NCBI RefSeq assembly: GCF_007830055.1
Contig: NZ_VLLE01000005.1
Coordinates: forward strand, 248,001-312,000
From: Lacibacter cauensis
Lineage (GTDB): Bacteria; Bacteroidota; Bacteroidia; Chitinophagales; Chitinophagaceae
Direction of reading: 5' to 3'
Length of the DNA stretch: 64,000 nt
The position numbers were made by a program, and so were the translations under genes. The first letter of the stretch is position 1. Every line of letters begins with the position of its first letter. The notes under the pieces were generated by a model. It made no database searches and was not told where the DNA came from. It saw only the letters and a program-made list of their open reading frames with translations. Shown piece after piece: positions 53,055 through 62,566 of the stretch.

Positions 53055-54263
53055 TCAATTCAACTGCAGTGCTGCCAGCTTAATCGTTTTTGCTTTGCTG
53101 TCGGTCCAGGCAAAGATCAGTTGATCACCTGCCTTGGTCATTTGCGGAAAGCTACTCGACCGTGCATCCGACGATTCTGCTACAACAACCGGCTTTTCTT
53201 TCGTTCCATCCTTATGCACTTTCATTGCTTTAATGGTTGCGCCTTCCATCCAGCTAACCATTGCCGTTTGCTCATCGAGCAATACCAGGTCAACACGACC
53301 AATAGTTTTGCCCTCATCAATGCGGATAGGTTGTTGAAAGGTTGCACCGCCATCAGCAGAAAAAATCACTTTCACTTCGCTTTGCTTGTCTTTCATCGAA
53401 AACCAGGCAATGGCTAAGTTGTTGCCAATGGCATCGGCTCTTGGTCCGTTTACCGGACAGCCTGCAATTTTCCATGCATCAGCAAAAATGGTTTTCGGTT
53501 GTGTCCATTCACCATTCACTAAACGTACGATCGACATATCCCTGATCTCTTCATCCGAACGATCTCTGTACACCACAACAGGTCCGTTGGTAGTAACAGC
53601 AATTGTTGTCTGACAGCAATCACAAATTCTTCCATCGAGTTCCCATTCCTTTGTTTTCTTTCCTGCTTTATCAAGCAGTGCTCCACGCAAGGTCATTTCG
53701 CCATGATGTCCTTCGTGCCCGCTATGCTCACCTTCCATAGCTGTTTTTCTTCCATCGAGCCAGGATACCATAAACTGTTCGTTGTAAGGAATGATGGAGA
53801 CAAAACCGTGTTCTGCTTTCTTGCCATCATCGTGCAATGTTGTTGGTTGGCTCCATGTTTTACCATGATCTGAAGAAGCCGTTACTTTCACATCGTACGT
53901 AAATTTTGCCGTATCACTTTTCTCTAAAAAATGAGCAAGCATGTTGCCGTTGGCATCAGAAGAAATAACCGGGTAGTCGGCCCAGTTCACGAACCAGTTG
54001 TTGCCGCTGCTGATTGCAATTGGTTTTGACCATTTTTCATTTTGTAAAGAAGAGAAAAGCAGGGTAGATGTTTTTCCTTTCTTCTCCACCCACGATAAAT
54101 GCACCATGCCTTTTGCATCGGTAAAGAGATAAGGCTCTGCACAGGAATCGCCTGCAGGAGAAGCAAGCATTGTTATGGAAGCAGCCTCTTCGGTTTTTTT
54201 CTGTTGACTCTTGCAGGCGAACAATGCTGTGCAGAGTAGTGAAACGATCAATAGTTTTTGCAT
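53055..54263 (-). CDS. Sialidase-fold (BNR/Asp-box) lipoprotein with Cys- and His-rich motifs
   Basis: From the ATG at 54263 this is a 402-residue lipoprotein (MQKLLIVSLLCTALFAC, Cys17). It is a six-bladed-propeller-like protein with Asp-box turns SSDHGKTWSQP and SADGGATFQQP. It also has a His-rich loop, EHSGHEGHHGE (His180, 183, 186, 187), the motif GRICDCCQT (Cys214, 216, 217) and WKIAGCPVNGP (Cys269). Such Cys/His clusters are not needed for sialidase activity and suggest a bound metal or redox-active thiols. The gene follows a TlpA-type thioredoxin lipoprotein by 4 bp, which would fit a thiol-maintenance partner. Automated labels would call it exo-alpha-sialidase. I doubt that activity, since the arginine triad is not recognisable. 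Confidence 0.8.
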   Translation of the reverse strand: MQKLLIVSLLCTALFACKSQQKKTEEAASITMLASPAGDSCAEPYLFTDAKGMVHLSWVEKKGKTSTLLFSSLQNEKWSKPIAISSGNNWFVNWADYPVISSDANGNMLAHFLEKSDTAKFTYDVKVTASSDHGKTWSQPTTLHDDGKKAEHGFVSIIPYNEQFMVSWLDGRKTAMEGEHSGHEGHHGEMTLRGALLDKAGKKTKEWELDGRICDCCQTTIAVTTNGPVVVYRDRSDEEIRDMSIVRLVNGEWTQPKTIFADAWKIAGCPVNGPRADAIGNNLAIAWFSMKDKQSEVKVIFSADGGATFQQPIRIDEGKTIGRVDLVLLDEQTAMVSWMEGATIKAMKVHKDGTKEKPVVVAESSDARSSSFPQMTKAGDQLIFAWTDSKAKTIKLAALQLN

Positions 54264-54267
54264 GCAG

Positions 54268-54777
54268 TTATTTGCTGTTGGTGATGATGTGTATGTTTTC
54301 AGGACTGTCCCATTTGCGATAGCCCATTTCGTTAAACACCCGCTCACCTTTGGTATTAAAGATGAACGTTGTGGGAATGGTCATAATATCTAATGTTTCA
54401 AAGTTCTCCACTTTTACATATTGAAACGGGAAAGGCTTCCGCTGCTGAAATGCTCTGATCTCTTCTGCTTCTTCTGCAGATGCAAACAAAAAAACAACCT
54501 CGTCTTTATTTACTTTCTTCATGGCATTGGCAATAGAAGGCATTTCTTCGATGCATGGTTTGCACCATGTTGCCCAGAAGTTCAGAAAAATTGTTTTGCC
54601 TTTGTACTGCGATAAATCGATGGGCTTGCCATCTAGCGAAGTAAGTTTTATTTTCTCGATATCCGCTGGTGCCTGCGATACGGTTGTGGATTTGTTTTGT
54701 TGGTCATTCTTTGTTTTTTCTTTACAACCGATGAATACAGCAAAAAAGAATATCGCCAGTTGGAGGGTTACTTTCAT
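54268..54777 (-). CDS. TlpA/ResA-type thioredoxin-fold lipoprotein
   Basis: This protein of about 169 residues begins MKVTLQLAIFFFAVFIGC (lipobox Cys18 from this start; an ATG two codons upstream at 54783 is equally possible). The thioredoxin fold has the active site FWATWCKPC, the following IEEMPSI helix and the cis-proline MTIPTTFIF. It should act as a membrane-anchored thiol-disulfide reductase in the periplasm. It lies 4 bp before the Cys-rich sialidase-fold lipoprotein, its likely client. A near-match to the -7 box (TAACATTG on the minus strand at 54800-54807) may be its promoter. Confidence 0.9.
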   Translation of the reverse strand: MKVTLQLAIFFFAVFIGCKEKTKNDQQNKSTTVSQAPADIEKIKLTSLDGKPIDLSQYKGKTIFLNFWATWCKPCIEEMPSIANAMKKVNKDEVVFLFASAEEAEEIRAFQQRKPFPFQYVKVENFETLDIMTIPTTFIFNTKGERVFNEMGYRKWDSPENIHIITNSK

Positions 54778-54922
54778 ATGCATTGTTGATAATACGCTAC
54801 AATGTTACTTTTTTTCTTGTAATGCGTGAATTTGCGCAGGCTTATAGTTCAGGCCGCTTTGGCTTTATGATCATCGATTCCAAAGGGAACGATAGCAGAA
54901 GTAATTCTACAGGCTTCCGGTT

Positions 54923-55684
54923 TTAACCTTGTTTATTTTTCTGAAACTCGGTCGGTGTCATACCAAACTGTTTTAAAAAATTACGGCCAAAGTTTGTTTG
55001 CGATCCAAAGCCAACCATATCCGACACTTCGTAAATTTTATAATCACCTGTAGACAGCAGTTCGGCCGCTTTTTTTAAACGGGTGATGTTGATGAGTTCG
55101 TTTGGCGTAAGATCGGTAACCGATTTAATTTTACGGAACAGGCTTGTGCGGCCCATGTTCAATAATTTTGCAAGTTTGTCTATATCCAGTGCATGATCGT
55201 CAATATTCTCCCGGATATGGTGGTTGAGTTTTTCGAGAAACAGTTCGTCGGGTTTGTTATGCGCCACCGATTTCAAATGTACAAACGGTGTATTTACAAA
55301 ATACTCCCTGATCTTTTTCCGGTTGTTGAGCAGACTGGCAATATGTGCCAGCAGGTATTCTGTTTCAAACGGTTTTTCTATGTATGCGTCGGCACCAATA
55401 CTCAATCCTTCAATTTTTGACTGCATTGTATTTTTTGCAGTAAGTAAAATAACAGGGATGTGGCTGTATTCGAAATTCGATTTAATTTCTTTACATAATT
55501 CAAAGCCATCCATTACCGGCATCATTACATCACTGATTACTAAGTCTACAGGTTCTGCCGTAAGCGTTTTCAAAGCTTGTGCACCGTCAGTTGCTTTTAG
55601 TACGTCATACTTTTCCAGCAGTTCATCTGCAATTACTTCCAGCAGTTCTTCGTTGTCTTCCACTAAAAGTATTGTAGGTTTCAT
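54923..55684 (-). CDS. Response regulator, REC plus AraC-type DNA-binding domain (regulator half of a split HTCS)
   Basis: This 253-residue protein starts MKPTILLVEDNEELLEVIADE. The REC domain has Asp52 in LVISDVMMPVMDG and YIEKPFE with the conserved Lys. The C-terminal AraC HTH (about 150-253) has LAKLLNMGRTSLFRKIKSVTDLTPNE and VSDMVGFGSQTNFGRNFLKQFGMTPTEFQ. This is the same domain order as the end of a one-piece hybrid two-component system, but it is encoded as a separate gene directly after the kinase. An alternative ATG at 55714 would leave a 2-bp gap to the kinase. A TACATTTG box between the two starts may give independent transcription. It is expected to control the divergent SusC/SusD genes. 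Confidence 0.9.
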   Translation of the reverse strand: MKPTILLVEDNEELLEVIADELLEKYDVLKATDGAQALKTLTAEPVDLVISDVMMPVMDGFELCKEIKSNFEYSHIPVILLTAKNTMQSKIEGLSIGADAYIEKPFETEYLLAHIASLLNNRKKIREYFVNTPFVHLKSVAHNKPDELFLEKLNHHIRENIDDHALDIDKLAKLLNMGRTSLFRKIKSVTDLTPNELINITRLKKAAELLSTGDYKIYEVSDMVGFGSQTNFGRNFLKQFGMTPTEFQKNKQG

Positions 55685-55716
55685 TGGTTGAGGTTTATTG
55701 ACAAATGTATACAATG

Positions 55717-58700
55717 TTACTGTGCTGAAGTTGTTTCGTTATGCAGGGGTAAGGTTAGGCAGAAGCAGTTCATGTTTTCTGTTGTTGATTCAAGAACAAG
55801 CGTGCCTTTATGCAATTGTGTAAGCGATAAGGCTAATGCCAAGCCAATACCTGAACCGGTTTGTGTTTCGGTTTCCCGTATACGATAGAACGGTTCAAAT
55901 ATTTTTTCTTTCAATTCTTCTGGAATAAGATAGCCATCATTTTTAACCAAGATCGTAAATGAGTCGTTGCTCTTAAAAGAAGGAGCTAAGGTTACCTGCA
56001 CATGCTTACCTGCAAACTTCACTGCATTACCAATAAGGTTGTACAAAATTTTATTAAAGGCATCTATATCAATCATTGCAAAAACAGGTTCCTCCGGAAT
56101 GTTACTCACAAAGCTGAGCTTGTTTTCTTCTGCAAGGTCTGTAAAGTCGTTGCATGCTTCTTCTGTAAGTTGTGTAATATTCGCCTGTACAAGTGTAAGA
56201 TGAAACTTGTCGATTTCCGTTTGCCTGAAATCCAGCAACTGATTCGTAAGCTCAATTAAGCGATTGGTGTTGCGGTTCATGATCTTCAGGCTTCGTTCAA
56301 GTTCTGGAAGTGCTTCTGTTTTCTTGGTGATTTTTGTCAGCGGTACTTTAATCAGCGTCAGTGGTGTTTTAATTTCATGCGCCACATTGGTAAAGAATTC
56401 AATTTTTGCGTCCAGCAATTCTTTGTTTTTTGCCAGCCGCATTTCCAGCATTTCTTTTTCCTGCGCTGCTTCCATTTGCTCCAGTTGACGCCTGTTTTTT
56501 TCTTTCATCCGCAAATGATAATAGCGGATGATGAGTCCGGAAATCAACAGTAACAGGAGAGCGTATATTGTAGAAGCTGTTGTGCTTTTCCACCAGGGGG
56601 GTAAAATGCGAATAATCAATAACCGTTCATTCGGGCTCCAGATGCCATAACTGTTCATTGCTTTTAAACGAAAATGATATGTGCCTGCGGGCAGCTCTGC
56701 AAAATCAACACGCCTGTTTTTTTTCAGGTTCACCCAATTGCCCGAAAGCTCTTTCATCTGATAGGCATATTGAAGCGTTTCTGTAGCTGTGTATTCAAGC
56801 GCAGCAAAATCTATACTGAACGTTGATTGATTATGCGTAAGCACAATGGAATCTGTAAATGAAATGGAAGCTTTCAGCGGCGATCCCTTTTTGCCGATCC
56901 CTGTTTCCTGGTTGGCAATTTCAAAGTTGGTGATGTAGATAGGTGGAGTGAATATTGTTTGCCTGAATTGTTTCGGATGGAAACTCACCATTCCTTTCAT
57001 GCTTCCAAAATACATGCGGCCATCTTCATTTTTAAATGCAGAGCTGTAGTTAAACTGATCGCTGATCAATCCGTTTGCAGTGGTAAATACATCGGCTTTT
57101 TCTGTATCGGGATTAAACCGAACAAGCCCTTTGGTTGTGCTGATCCATAGTTCATCAGCTTTTGCTTCCAGTATCGAGAACATAAAGTTGCTGGGAAAAC
57201 CATTCGCTTTGCCATAGCGTGTAAAGTTGTGCGTTGGTTCGTTCCATTTACACAAACCGTCTTCTGTTGTAAACCAGATGTTATTGCGACTGTCTTTAAA
57301 CACTGCATTTACCCTGTTACTGCTTAGGCTCGTTATATCCTGTTCTTTATAATCGTAGGTTTCGGTTGTTCCCGTAGCAGGATTGTAACAATGAATGCCC
57401 CGGCCGAAGGTTGTTGCCCAAAGTCGGCCTTTGGCATCTCTTATAATTCCTGTGTACCAATCCCATTCAGGAAAGCCCGTAAGCCGTTTCAATTGATCCT
57501 GTTTACGATCGTAGTAATAAATACCAAGCGTTGTTCCTATTAAAACAGTATCGTGGTGCAGTGCATGAATACAATAAATAAAGTTGCTGGCTAAAATACT
57601 GCCGGGACTGTTCTGGTAATGTTTAATAACTTTTCCTGTTTGAATGTTCATCACATCGAGGCCATGTTCAAATGTGCCAATCCAAGCTTCGTTACCGGTT
57701 ACTTCCAGTCCATGTATATTAAAAAACGATAAGCCGCCGGGTTTACCTGTTGCTTGGTAATGTGTAAATGTGCCGGTAGCAGGATTGTACCGGTTAAGAC
57801 CCGCATCTTCTGTTCCGATCCAGAGATTACCGGTGTGGTCTTTTTTTATTTCTCTTACCACATTGCCGGTGATTGCATTTTCGTTCCTTGCTGGAAAAAA
57901 TTTTGTAAAGGCAGTAACTTGTTTCGGATAGTAATTAACGCCGCCAAAATAAGTGCCAACCCAAACGCCGCCTTCTCTATCGGTACATATCGTTTCTACT
58001 GCATTGTCAGAAAGCGAGAAGGGGTTGCTATAATTCTTTTCAAGGCGAGCGCTTTTCCCGGTTTCAAGATGATACACCAGTATGCCCGATGCTGTACCAA
58101 GCCAAAAAATACCGGGTGAAACCTGCACAATGCGTTTTACATAAAAATCTTTCTCACGTTTTAACGGAACAATAAGATCGGTATGGGTTCCTGTTGATGT
58201 ATTGATGCGTTTTACCGTTGCGTTGTTGGTACCTGCTAATAAATCGCCAGCTGGTGTAACGGCTAAGGTTTCAATATACCGGAACTTGGCCGGCGATGAT
58301 TTGGGAAAGAGTGGAATGGTTGTAAACGATCTTTTGCCCGGAATATATTTTTTCAATTCGCCATCGGCAGTGCCTGCCCATACAGAACCATCGCTTGTTG
58401 TGCAGATAGCACTTGCAATAAAAAAATCTACATGGTTAAAATAGTCAAGTTGATTTGTTACAGGCGAATAGCTGCAAAGTGCAAAGCCGGAAATAAACCA
58501 CAGGTTACCTTTTGCATCGCCTGTAAGTTTAAAGATGCTTTGTTCTTTAGTTGAAGGCATCAAACGGAAACCTTCTGTTTTTTCATTGTACTGAAACAGC
58601 CCTTTATCGGTGCCTACATATAATATGCCTTGTTTGTCTTCGTAAAGCGATTGTACAAAGTTGTTGCCGATGCTGGTACTGTCAGTTGAATTTTTGCGAA

Positions 58701-58905
58701 ACGTTTTAAAGGAGTATCCATCAAAACGGTTGAGGCCATCTTTTGTTCCAAACCACATAAAGCCTCTTTTATCCTGCAGTGCACAAATAACACTGTTGTG
58801 CGAAAGTCCGTTCTCAACCTGGTAACGCCTGAAATAATACGGTTGTGCCGGTAATACGCAGGGCAGTGCTAGCAGTAAAAAGTATATGGCAATTAGTAAA
58901 CGCAA
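55717..58905 (-). CDS. Propeller sensor histidine kinase (kinase half of a split HTCS)
   Basis: This 1062-residue protein has a signal peptide ending near CVLPAQ. Two seven-bladed two-component-regulator propellers cover about residues 25-680 (QVENGLSHNSVICALQDKRGFMW, VREIKKDHTGNLWIGTEDAG). A Y_Y_Y domain covers about 690-775 (YAYQMKELSGNWVNLKK), then one transmembrane helix (STIYALLLLLISGLIIRYY) and a coiled coil. HisKA has His843 in NVAHEIKTPLTLI, and HATPase_c has NLIGNAVKFAGKHV and GSGIGLALALSL. It ends 11 residues after the last HATPase strand, where a classical hybrid would continue into REC. The propellers should bind a PUL-derived oligosaccharide in the periplasm. The SusC gene is divergent, 446 bp away. 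Confidence 0.94.
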   Translation of the reverse strand: MRLLIAIYFLLLALPCVLPAQPYYFRRYQVENGLSHNSVICALQDKRGFMWFGTKDGLNRFDGYSFKTFRKNSTDSTSIGNNFVQSLYEDKQGILYVGTDKGLFQYNEKTEGFRLMPSTKEQSIFKLTGDAKGNLWFISGFALCSYSPVTNQLDYFNHVDFFIASAICTTSDGSVWAGTADGELKKYIPGKRSFTTIPLFPKSSPAKFRYIETLAVTPAGDLLAGTNNATVKRINTSTGTHTDLIVPLKREKDFYVKRIVQVSPGIFWLGTASGILVYHLETGKSARLEKNYSNPFSLSDNAVETICTDREGGVWVGTYFGGVNYYPKQVTAFTKFFPARNENAITGNVVREIKKDHTGNLWIGTEDAGLNRYNPATGTFTHYQATGKPGGLSFFNIHGLEVTGNEAWIGTFEHGLDVMNIQTGKVIKHYQNSPGSILASNFIYCIHALHHDTVLIGTTLGIYYYDRKQDQLKRLTGFPEWDWYTGIIRDAKGRLWATTFGRGIHCYNPATGTTETYDYKEQDITSLSSNRVNAVFKDSRNNIWFTTEDGLCKWNEPTHNFTRYGKANGFPSNFMFSILEAKADELWISTTKGLVRFNPDTEKADVFTTANGLISDQFNYSSAFKNEDGRMYFGSMKGMVSFHPKQFRQTIFTPPIYITNFEIANQETGIGKKGSPLKASISFTDSIVLTHNQSTFSIDFAALEYTATETLQYAYQMKELSGNWVNLKKNRRVDFAELPAGTYHFRLKAMNSYGIWSPNERLLIIRILPPWWKSTTASTIYALLLLLISGLIIRYYHLRMKEKNRRQLEQMEAAQEKEMLEMRLAKNKELLDAKIEFFTNVAHEIKTPLTLIKVPLTKITKKTEALPELERSLKIMNRNTNRLIELTNQLLDFRQTEIDKFHLTLVQANITQLTEEACNDFTDLAEENKLSFVSNIPEEPVFAMIDIDAFNKILYNLIGNAVKFAGKHVQVTLAPSFKSNDSFTILVKNDGYLIPEELKEKIFEPFYRIRETETQTGSGIGLALALSLTQLHKGTLVLESTTENMNCFCLTLPLHNETTSAQ

Positions 58906-59351
58906 TGATTGATGTGTTACACTTTTACGGTGAAATACGTTTTGCAGGCAGTTCGTTCAAGGCAGCATTTAAAAATGGTACTTTTTGTTGAAATATTGGC
59001 ACGTTTCTTCGAACTAAGTACATTAATATTTGTCAAATTTACACTTATTATTCTAAACTCCTAAAACGAACTTGCTATGATTTTTTCAACACACTCCGTT
59101 GGGCCAACCTGATATTTTCTGCCTGCCTGAATAGTTTGCTTACTGAAGATTTTACAGTAAAATATTTTCAGGATTTCTCTCAAACTGTTTCGCTGTAATT
59201 GCTGTGTCCGATACAAACGTTTCGTTTACCAACGATAAACGCATGTATGCTGATGCTGATGGAAGAATTATGTGTGCAGGTCAACAAAAAGTTCTTTAGC
59301 CAAAACATACACCGTTCATTTATTTACTAATTAAACAAGTATTGATTGCTT
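58906..59351. promoter_or_regulatory. 446-bp divergent control region between split HTCS kinase and SusC
   Basis: No gene was found here. On the minus strand TAAATTTG (59034-59041) is an exact -7 box for the kinase. The odd palindrome ATTTTAC-A-GTAAAAT lies at 59149-59163, and the word ATATTTTC occurs at 59112-59119 and again at 59162-59169, 50 bp apart, possible regulator contacts. The + strand leader to SusC is AT-rich without an exact TAnnTTTG box. Confidence 0.45.
59034..59041 (-). promoter_or_regulatory. Candidate -7 box of split HTCS kinase
   Basis: The minus strand reads TAAATTTG, an exact TAnnTTTG match, about 129 bases before the kinase start. The -33 region carries GTTTTAG rather than TTTG. 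Confidence 0.4.
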
Positions 59352-62300
59352 ATGAAAGAAATGGTAACCATTAAAGCAGGGATGAAGTCGCTTGCTTTAT
59401 TCGTGCTGTTGCTATGCATTTCTGTTACATTGCCCGCACAGGATAATGAAATTACTGTACGTGGTGTTGTACGTTCCGATTCTGCGGTATTGCAGAGTGC
59501 TACTGTTCAGCTGAAAACAGATGCAAAAAAGGCTACACAAACCGACGACAAAGGAAACTTTGTGCTGCGTGTGCCATCTAAGGGAATCCTGGTTATTTCC
59601 ATCATTGGTTATGAAACGCAGGAAGTTCCCGTAAATGGTAAAACAACCATTGATGTGCTGATGAAATCAACAAGCGGCAATTTGGGCGATGTTGTGATCA
59701 TTGGTTTTGGTGGTACCAAAAAGAAAGAGAGCATGGTAAGCTCTATTACTACGGTTAACGTAAAAGAGTTAAAAGGACCAACAGGTAACCTTACCAATGC
59801 TATCGCCGGTCGTATACCCGGTGTAATTTCTTTCCAGCGTAGCGGCGAGCCCGGACTTGGTACCGATAACTCCGCCTTTTACATCAGGGGGCTTTCAACA
59901 TTCGGTACAGGTAAACAGGATCCGTTGATCCTGATTGATGGTGTTGAATCTTCTCCAACTGATCTTGCACGTTTGCAGCCCGATGATATCTCCGATTTCT
60001 CGGTATTGAAAGATGCTGCAGCGGCTTCGGTGTACGGGGCACGTGGTGCAAACGGGGTAGTGCTGGTAAACACACGTACAGGTAAAGAAGGTGTTGCAAA
60101 GTTTTCGTTCCGTGCAGAGAACCGTGTTTCATCGAACACCAAAAACTTTAAGCTGGCCGATAATATTACTTACATGGAATTGGCGAATGAAGCAGCACTT
60201 ACACGTTCGCCACTTGCTGTACAGCCCTACACGCAAAATAAAATTGAACATACGAAAGCAGGTGATGATCCTTATCTCTATCCGAACAACAACTGGATCG
60301 AGCAGCTGATAAAAAAATATACTGTTAACCAAAGTTATAACCTCAACATCAGTGGTGGTACCAACAGAACACGTTACTATGTTGCAGGTACGTATAATCA
60401 GGATAACGGTTTGTTGAAACTTGATCCGATCAACAACTTCAACAGCAATATCAAACTCAAGAACTATTCTATCCGTTCAAATGTAAATCTCAACCTGTCG
60501 AACAATACCGAATTGATTATTCGCATGTACGGTCAGTTCGATGATTATAACGGACCGATTGGCGGTGGTTCTGCAACTTTCAACAATGCACTGTGGTCGA
60601 ACCAGGTAATGTTTCCTGCAGTTTATCCGCAATCGAAATTGCCCTATATCACACATCCGTTGTTTGGTTCTGCCCGTACGGTTGATGCCAATGGGTTAAC
60701 TTCTACCTTGTATGTTAATCCGTATGCGCAAATGGTGCGTGGTTATTCGGTTTACAAAACATCGAACCTGCAACCACAGGTTGAATTAAAACAGAGCCTG
60801 AATTTTATTACACCGGGTTTAAGCTTCCGTACAATGGGTTACCTGAGAAGGTATTCTTATTACTCGGTTGACAGAAGTTATAATCCGTTTTACTATTCAG
60901 CTATTGTTGATCCTACCACACAGGATTATAACCTGGTGGTGTTGAACGATGGTAGTGCAACATCTATTGGTACAGTTGGTACAGAATATTTAGGTTACAA
61001 TGAAGGAAACAAAGTGGTTGACTCCCGTTTCTGGCTGGAAGCTTCGGTTAACTATAACCGCACGTTTAAAGATAAACATGCAGTGGGCAGCACAATCATT
61101 GCTGTTGCATCGAACTACGAAACAGGAAATGCAGGAAGTGTAACTGCTTCTTTGCCGCAACGTAACCAAACGCTCTCCGGTCGTTTTACCTATGGTTTTG
61201 ATAACCGTTACCTGGCCGAGTTCAACTTTGGTTACAACGGTTCGGAGCGTTTTGCCAAGAACAACCGTTTTGGTTTCTTCCCGTCTGCAGGTGTAGCTTA
61301 CCGTATTTCGAACGAGCAATTTTTTGAGCGTTTGAAAAATGTAATTACCGATCTTAAGTTCCGTGCAACCTATGGTTTGGTGGGTAACGATCAGATCGGT
61401 AACATCAACGATCGTTTCTTCTACTTATCTAATGTAAATCTGAACGATGGTGGTTTTGGTGCATCGTTTGGCCGTAACGATGGTGCAGGTACGTACTACC
61501 GCAATGGTGTATCTATTTCACGTTATGCAAACGAAGGTATTACCTGGGAAAAATCTCGTTCGATGAACCTTGGTATGGATATGAAATTGTTTGGCGATCT
61601 CAATATTACTGTTGATGTGTACAAACAATGGCGTTCACAAATTTTACAGGCAAAATCAACTGTTGAATCTGCTGCAGGCTTTTCTGCCATTCCTTCTTCC
61701 AACTATGGAAAAGCAGAAACGCAGGGTATCGATGTTGCCATGAACTATCAACGTTCTATTGCTAAAAATGCATGGATGAACATCAGAGGTACGTTTACGT
61801 ATGCTACCAGCAAAGTAAAAGTAACAGACGAAATTGTTTATCCTTCAGACATCGCTTATCTGTCGAGAGTAAATCATTCCATCAGCCAAACATGGGGATT
61901 GATTGCTGAGCGTTTATTTATCGATCAGAAAGAAGTAGCCAACTCGCCTGTACAGTTTGGCGATAATGGTTTATTGGCTGGCGATATCAAATACAAAGAT
62001 GTAAATGGCGATGGCCTCATCAACAACGATGATATGGTGCCGCTTGGTTATCCGCAACAGCCGGAAATCATTTATGGCTTTGGTGCATCGTTTGGTATCA
62101 AGCGTTTCGACTTCAGTTTCTATTTCCAGGGGGCAGCACGCAGTTCGTTCTTCATCAATCCATGGAATATTCAACCGTTTTATCTGAATGGCGGTTATCA
62201 AAACAACCTGTTGCAGGTTATTGCTGATAATCACTGGTCAGAAAACAATCAGAATCCTTATGCTTTCTGGCCACGCCTCAGCACATGGAGGGTGAACTCA

Positions 62301-62543
62301 AACAATCAAACCTCTACCTGGTGGATGCGTAACGGTTCGTTCTTACGCTTGAAGAGTGTAGATATGGGTTATACAATGCCCGACTGGAAAGCCCTGAAAT
62401 TAAAAGGTACACGTGTTTATTTCTCAGCAACCAATCTCTTTATCCTTAGTGGTTTTAAACTGTGGGATGTGGAAATGGGAGGCAACGGATTAAACTATCC
62501 TATTCAATCTGTTTACAGCATGGGTGTACAACTCAACTTTTAA
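59352..62543 (+). CDS. SusC/RagA family TonB-linked outer-membrane receptor
   Basis: From the ATG at 59352 this is a 1063-residue protein (a TTG two codons upstream is the only in-frame alternative nearby). The signal peptide ends near VTLPAQ. A CarboxypepD_reg-like domain (VRGVVRSDSAVLQSATVQL to GYETQEVPV) comes first. The plug (VVIIGFGGTKKKESMVSSI, SVLKDAAAASVYGARGANG) follows, then the barrel ending in MGVQLNF. It shares the general layout but little detailed identity with the SusC at 1724-4849, so it serves a different glycan. It lies 23 bp before its SusD and is probably controlled by the divergent kinase/regulator pair. Confidence 0.96.
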   Translation: MKEMVTIKAGMKSLALFVLLLCISVTLPAQDNEITVRGVVRSDSAVLQSATVQLKTDAKKATQTDDKGNFVLRVPSKGILVISIIGYETQEVPVNGKTTIDVLMKSTSGNLGDVVIIGFGGTKKKESMVSSITTVNVKELKGPTGNLTNAIAGRIPGVISFQRSGEPGLGTDNSAFYIRGLSTFGTGKQDPLILIDGVESSPTDLARLQPDDISDFSVLKDAAAASVYGARGANGVVLVNTRTGKEGVAKFSFRAENRVSSNTKNFKLADNITYMELANEAALTRSPLAVQPYTQNKIEHTKAGDDPYLYPNNNWIEQLIKKYTVNQSYNLNISGGTNRTRYYVAGTYNQDNGLLKLDPINNFNSNIKLKNYSIRSNVNLNLSNNTELIIRMYGQFDDYNGPIGGGSATFNNALWSNQVMFPAVYPQSKLPYITHPLFGSARTVDANGLTSTLYVNPYAQMVRGYSVYKTSNLQPQVELKQSLNFITPGLSFRTMGYLRRYSYYSVDRSYNPFYYSAIVDPTTQDYNLVVLNDGSATSIGTVGTEYLGYNEGNKVVDSRFWLEASVNYNRTFKDKHAVGSTIIAVASNYETGNAGSVTASLPQRNQTLSGRFTYGFDNRYLAEFNFGYNGSERFAKNNRFGFFPSAGVAYRISNEQFFERLKNVITDLKFRATYGLVGNDQIGNINDRFFYLSNVNLNDGGFGASFGRNDGAGTYYRNGVSISRYANEGITWEKSRSMNLGMDMKLFGDLNITVDVYKQWRSQILQAKSTVESAAGFSAIPSSNYGKAETQGIDVAMNYQRSIAKNAWMNIRGTFTYATSKVKVTDEIVYPSDIAYLSRVNHSISQTWGLIAERLFIDQKEVANSPVQFGDNGLLAGDIKYKDVNGDGLINNDDMVPLGYPQQPEIIYGFGASFGIKRFDFSFYFQGAARSSFFINPWNIQPFYLNGGYQNNLLQVIADNHWSENNQNPYAFWPRLSTWRVNSNNQTSTWWMRNGSFLRLKSVDMGYTMPDWKALKLKGTRVYFSATNLFILSGFKLWDVEMGGNGLNYPIQSVYSMGVQLNF

Positions 62544-62566
62544 TTTAAAACATTCAATTTTTTAAA

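Noticed and set aside
53055-54263. Annotation as a functional exo-alpha-sialidase
   Set aside because: Asp-boxes alone show the fold, the arginine triad was not recognised, and the Cys/His motifs suggest another role.
54264-54347. N-terminal extension of the sialidase-fold lipoprotein
   Set aside because: It overlaps the TlpA gene and would bury the lipoprotein signal.
59243-59299. 18-codon frame in the SusC leader (MYADADG...)
   Set aside because: Too short, no ribosome site or conservation visible. Could be a leader peptide but is not supported.
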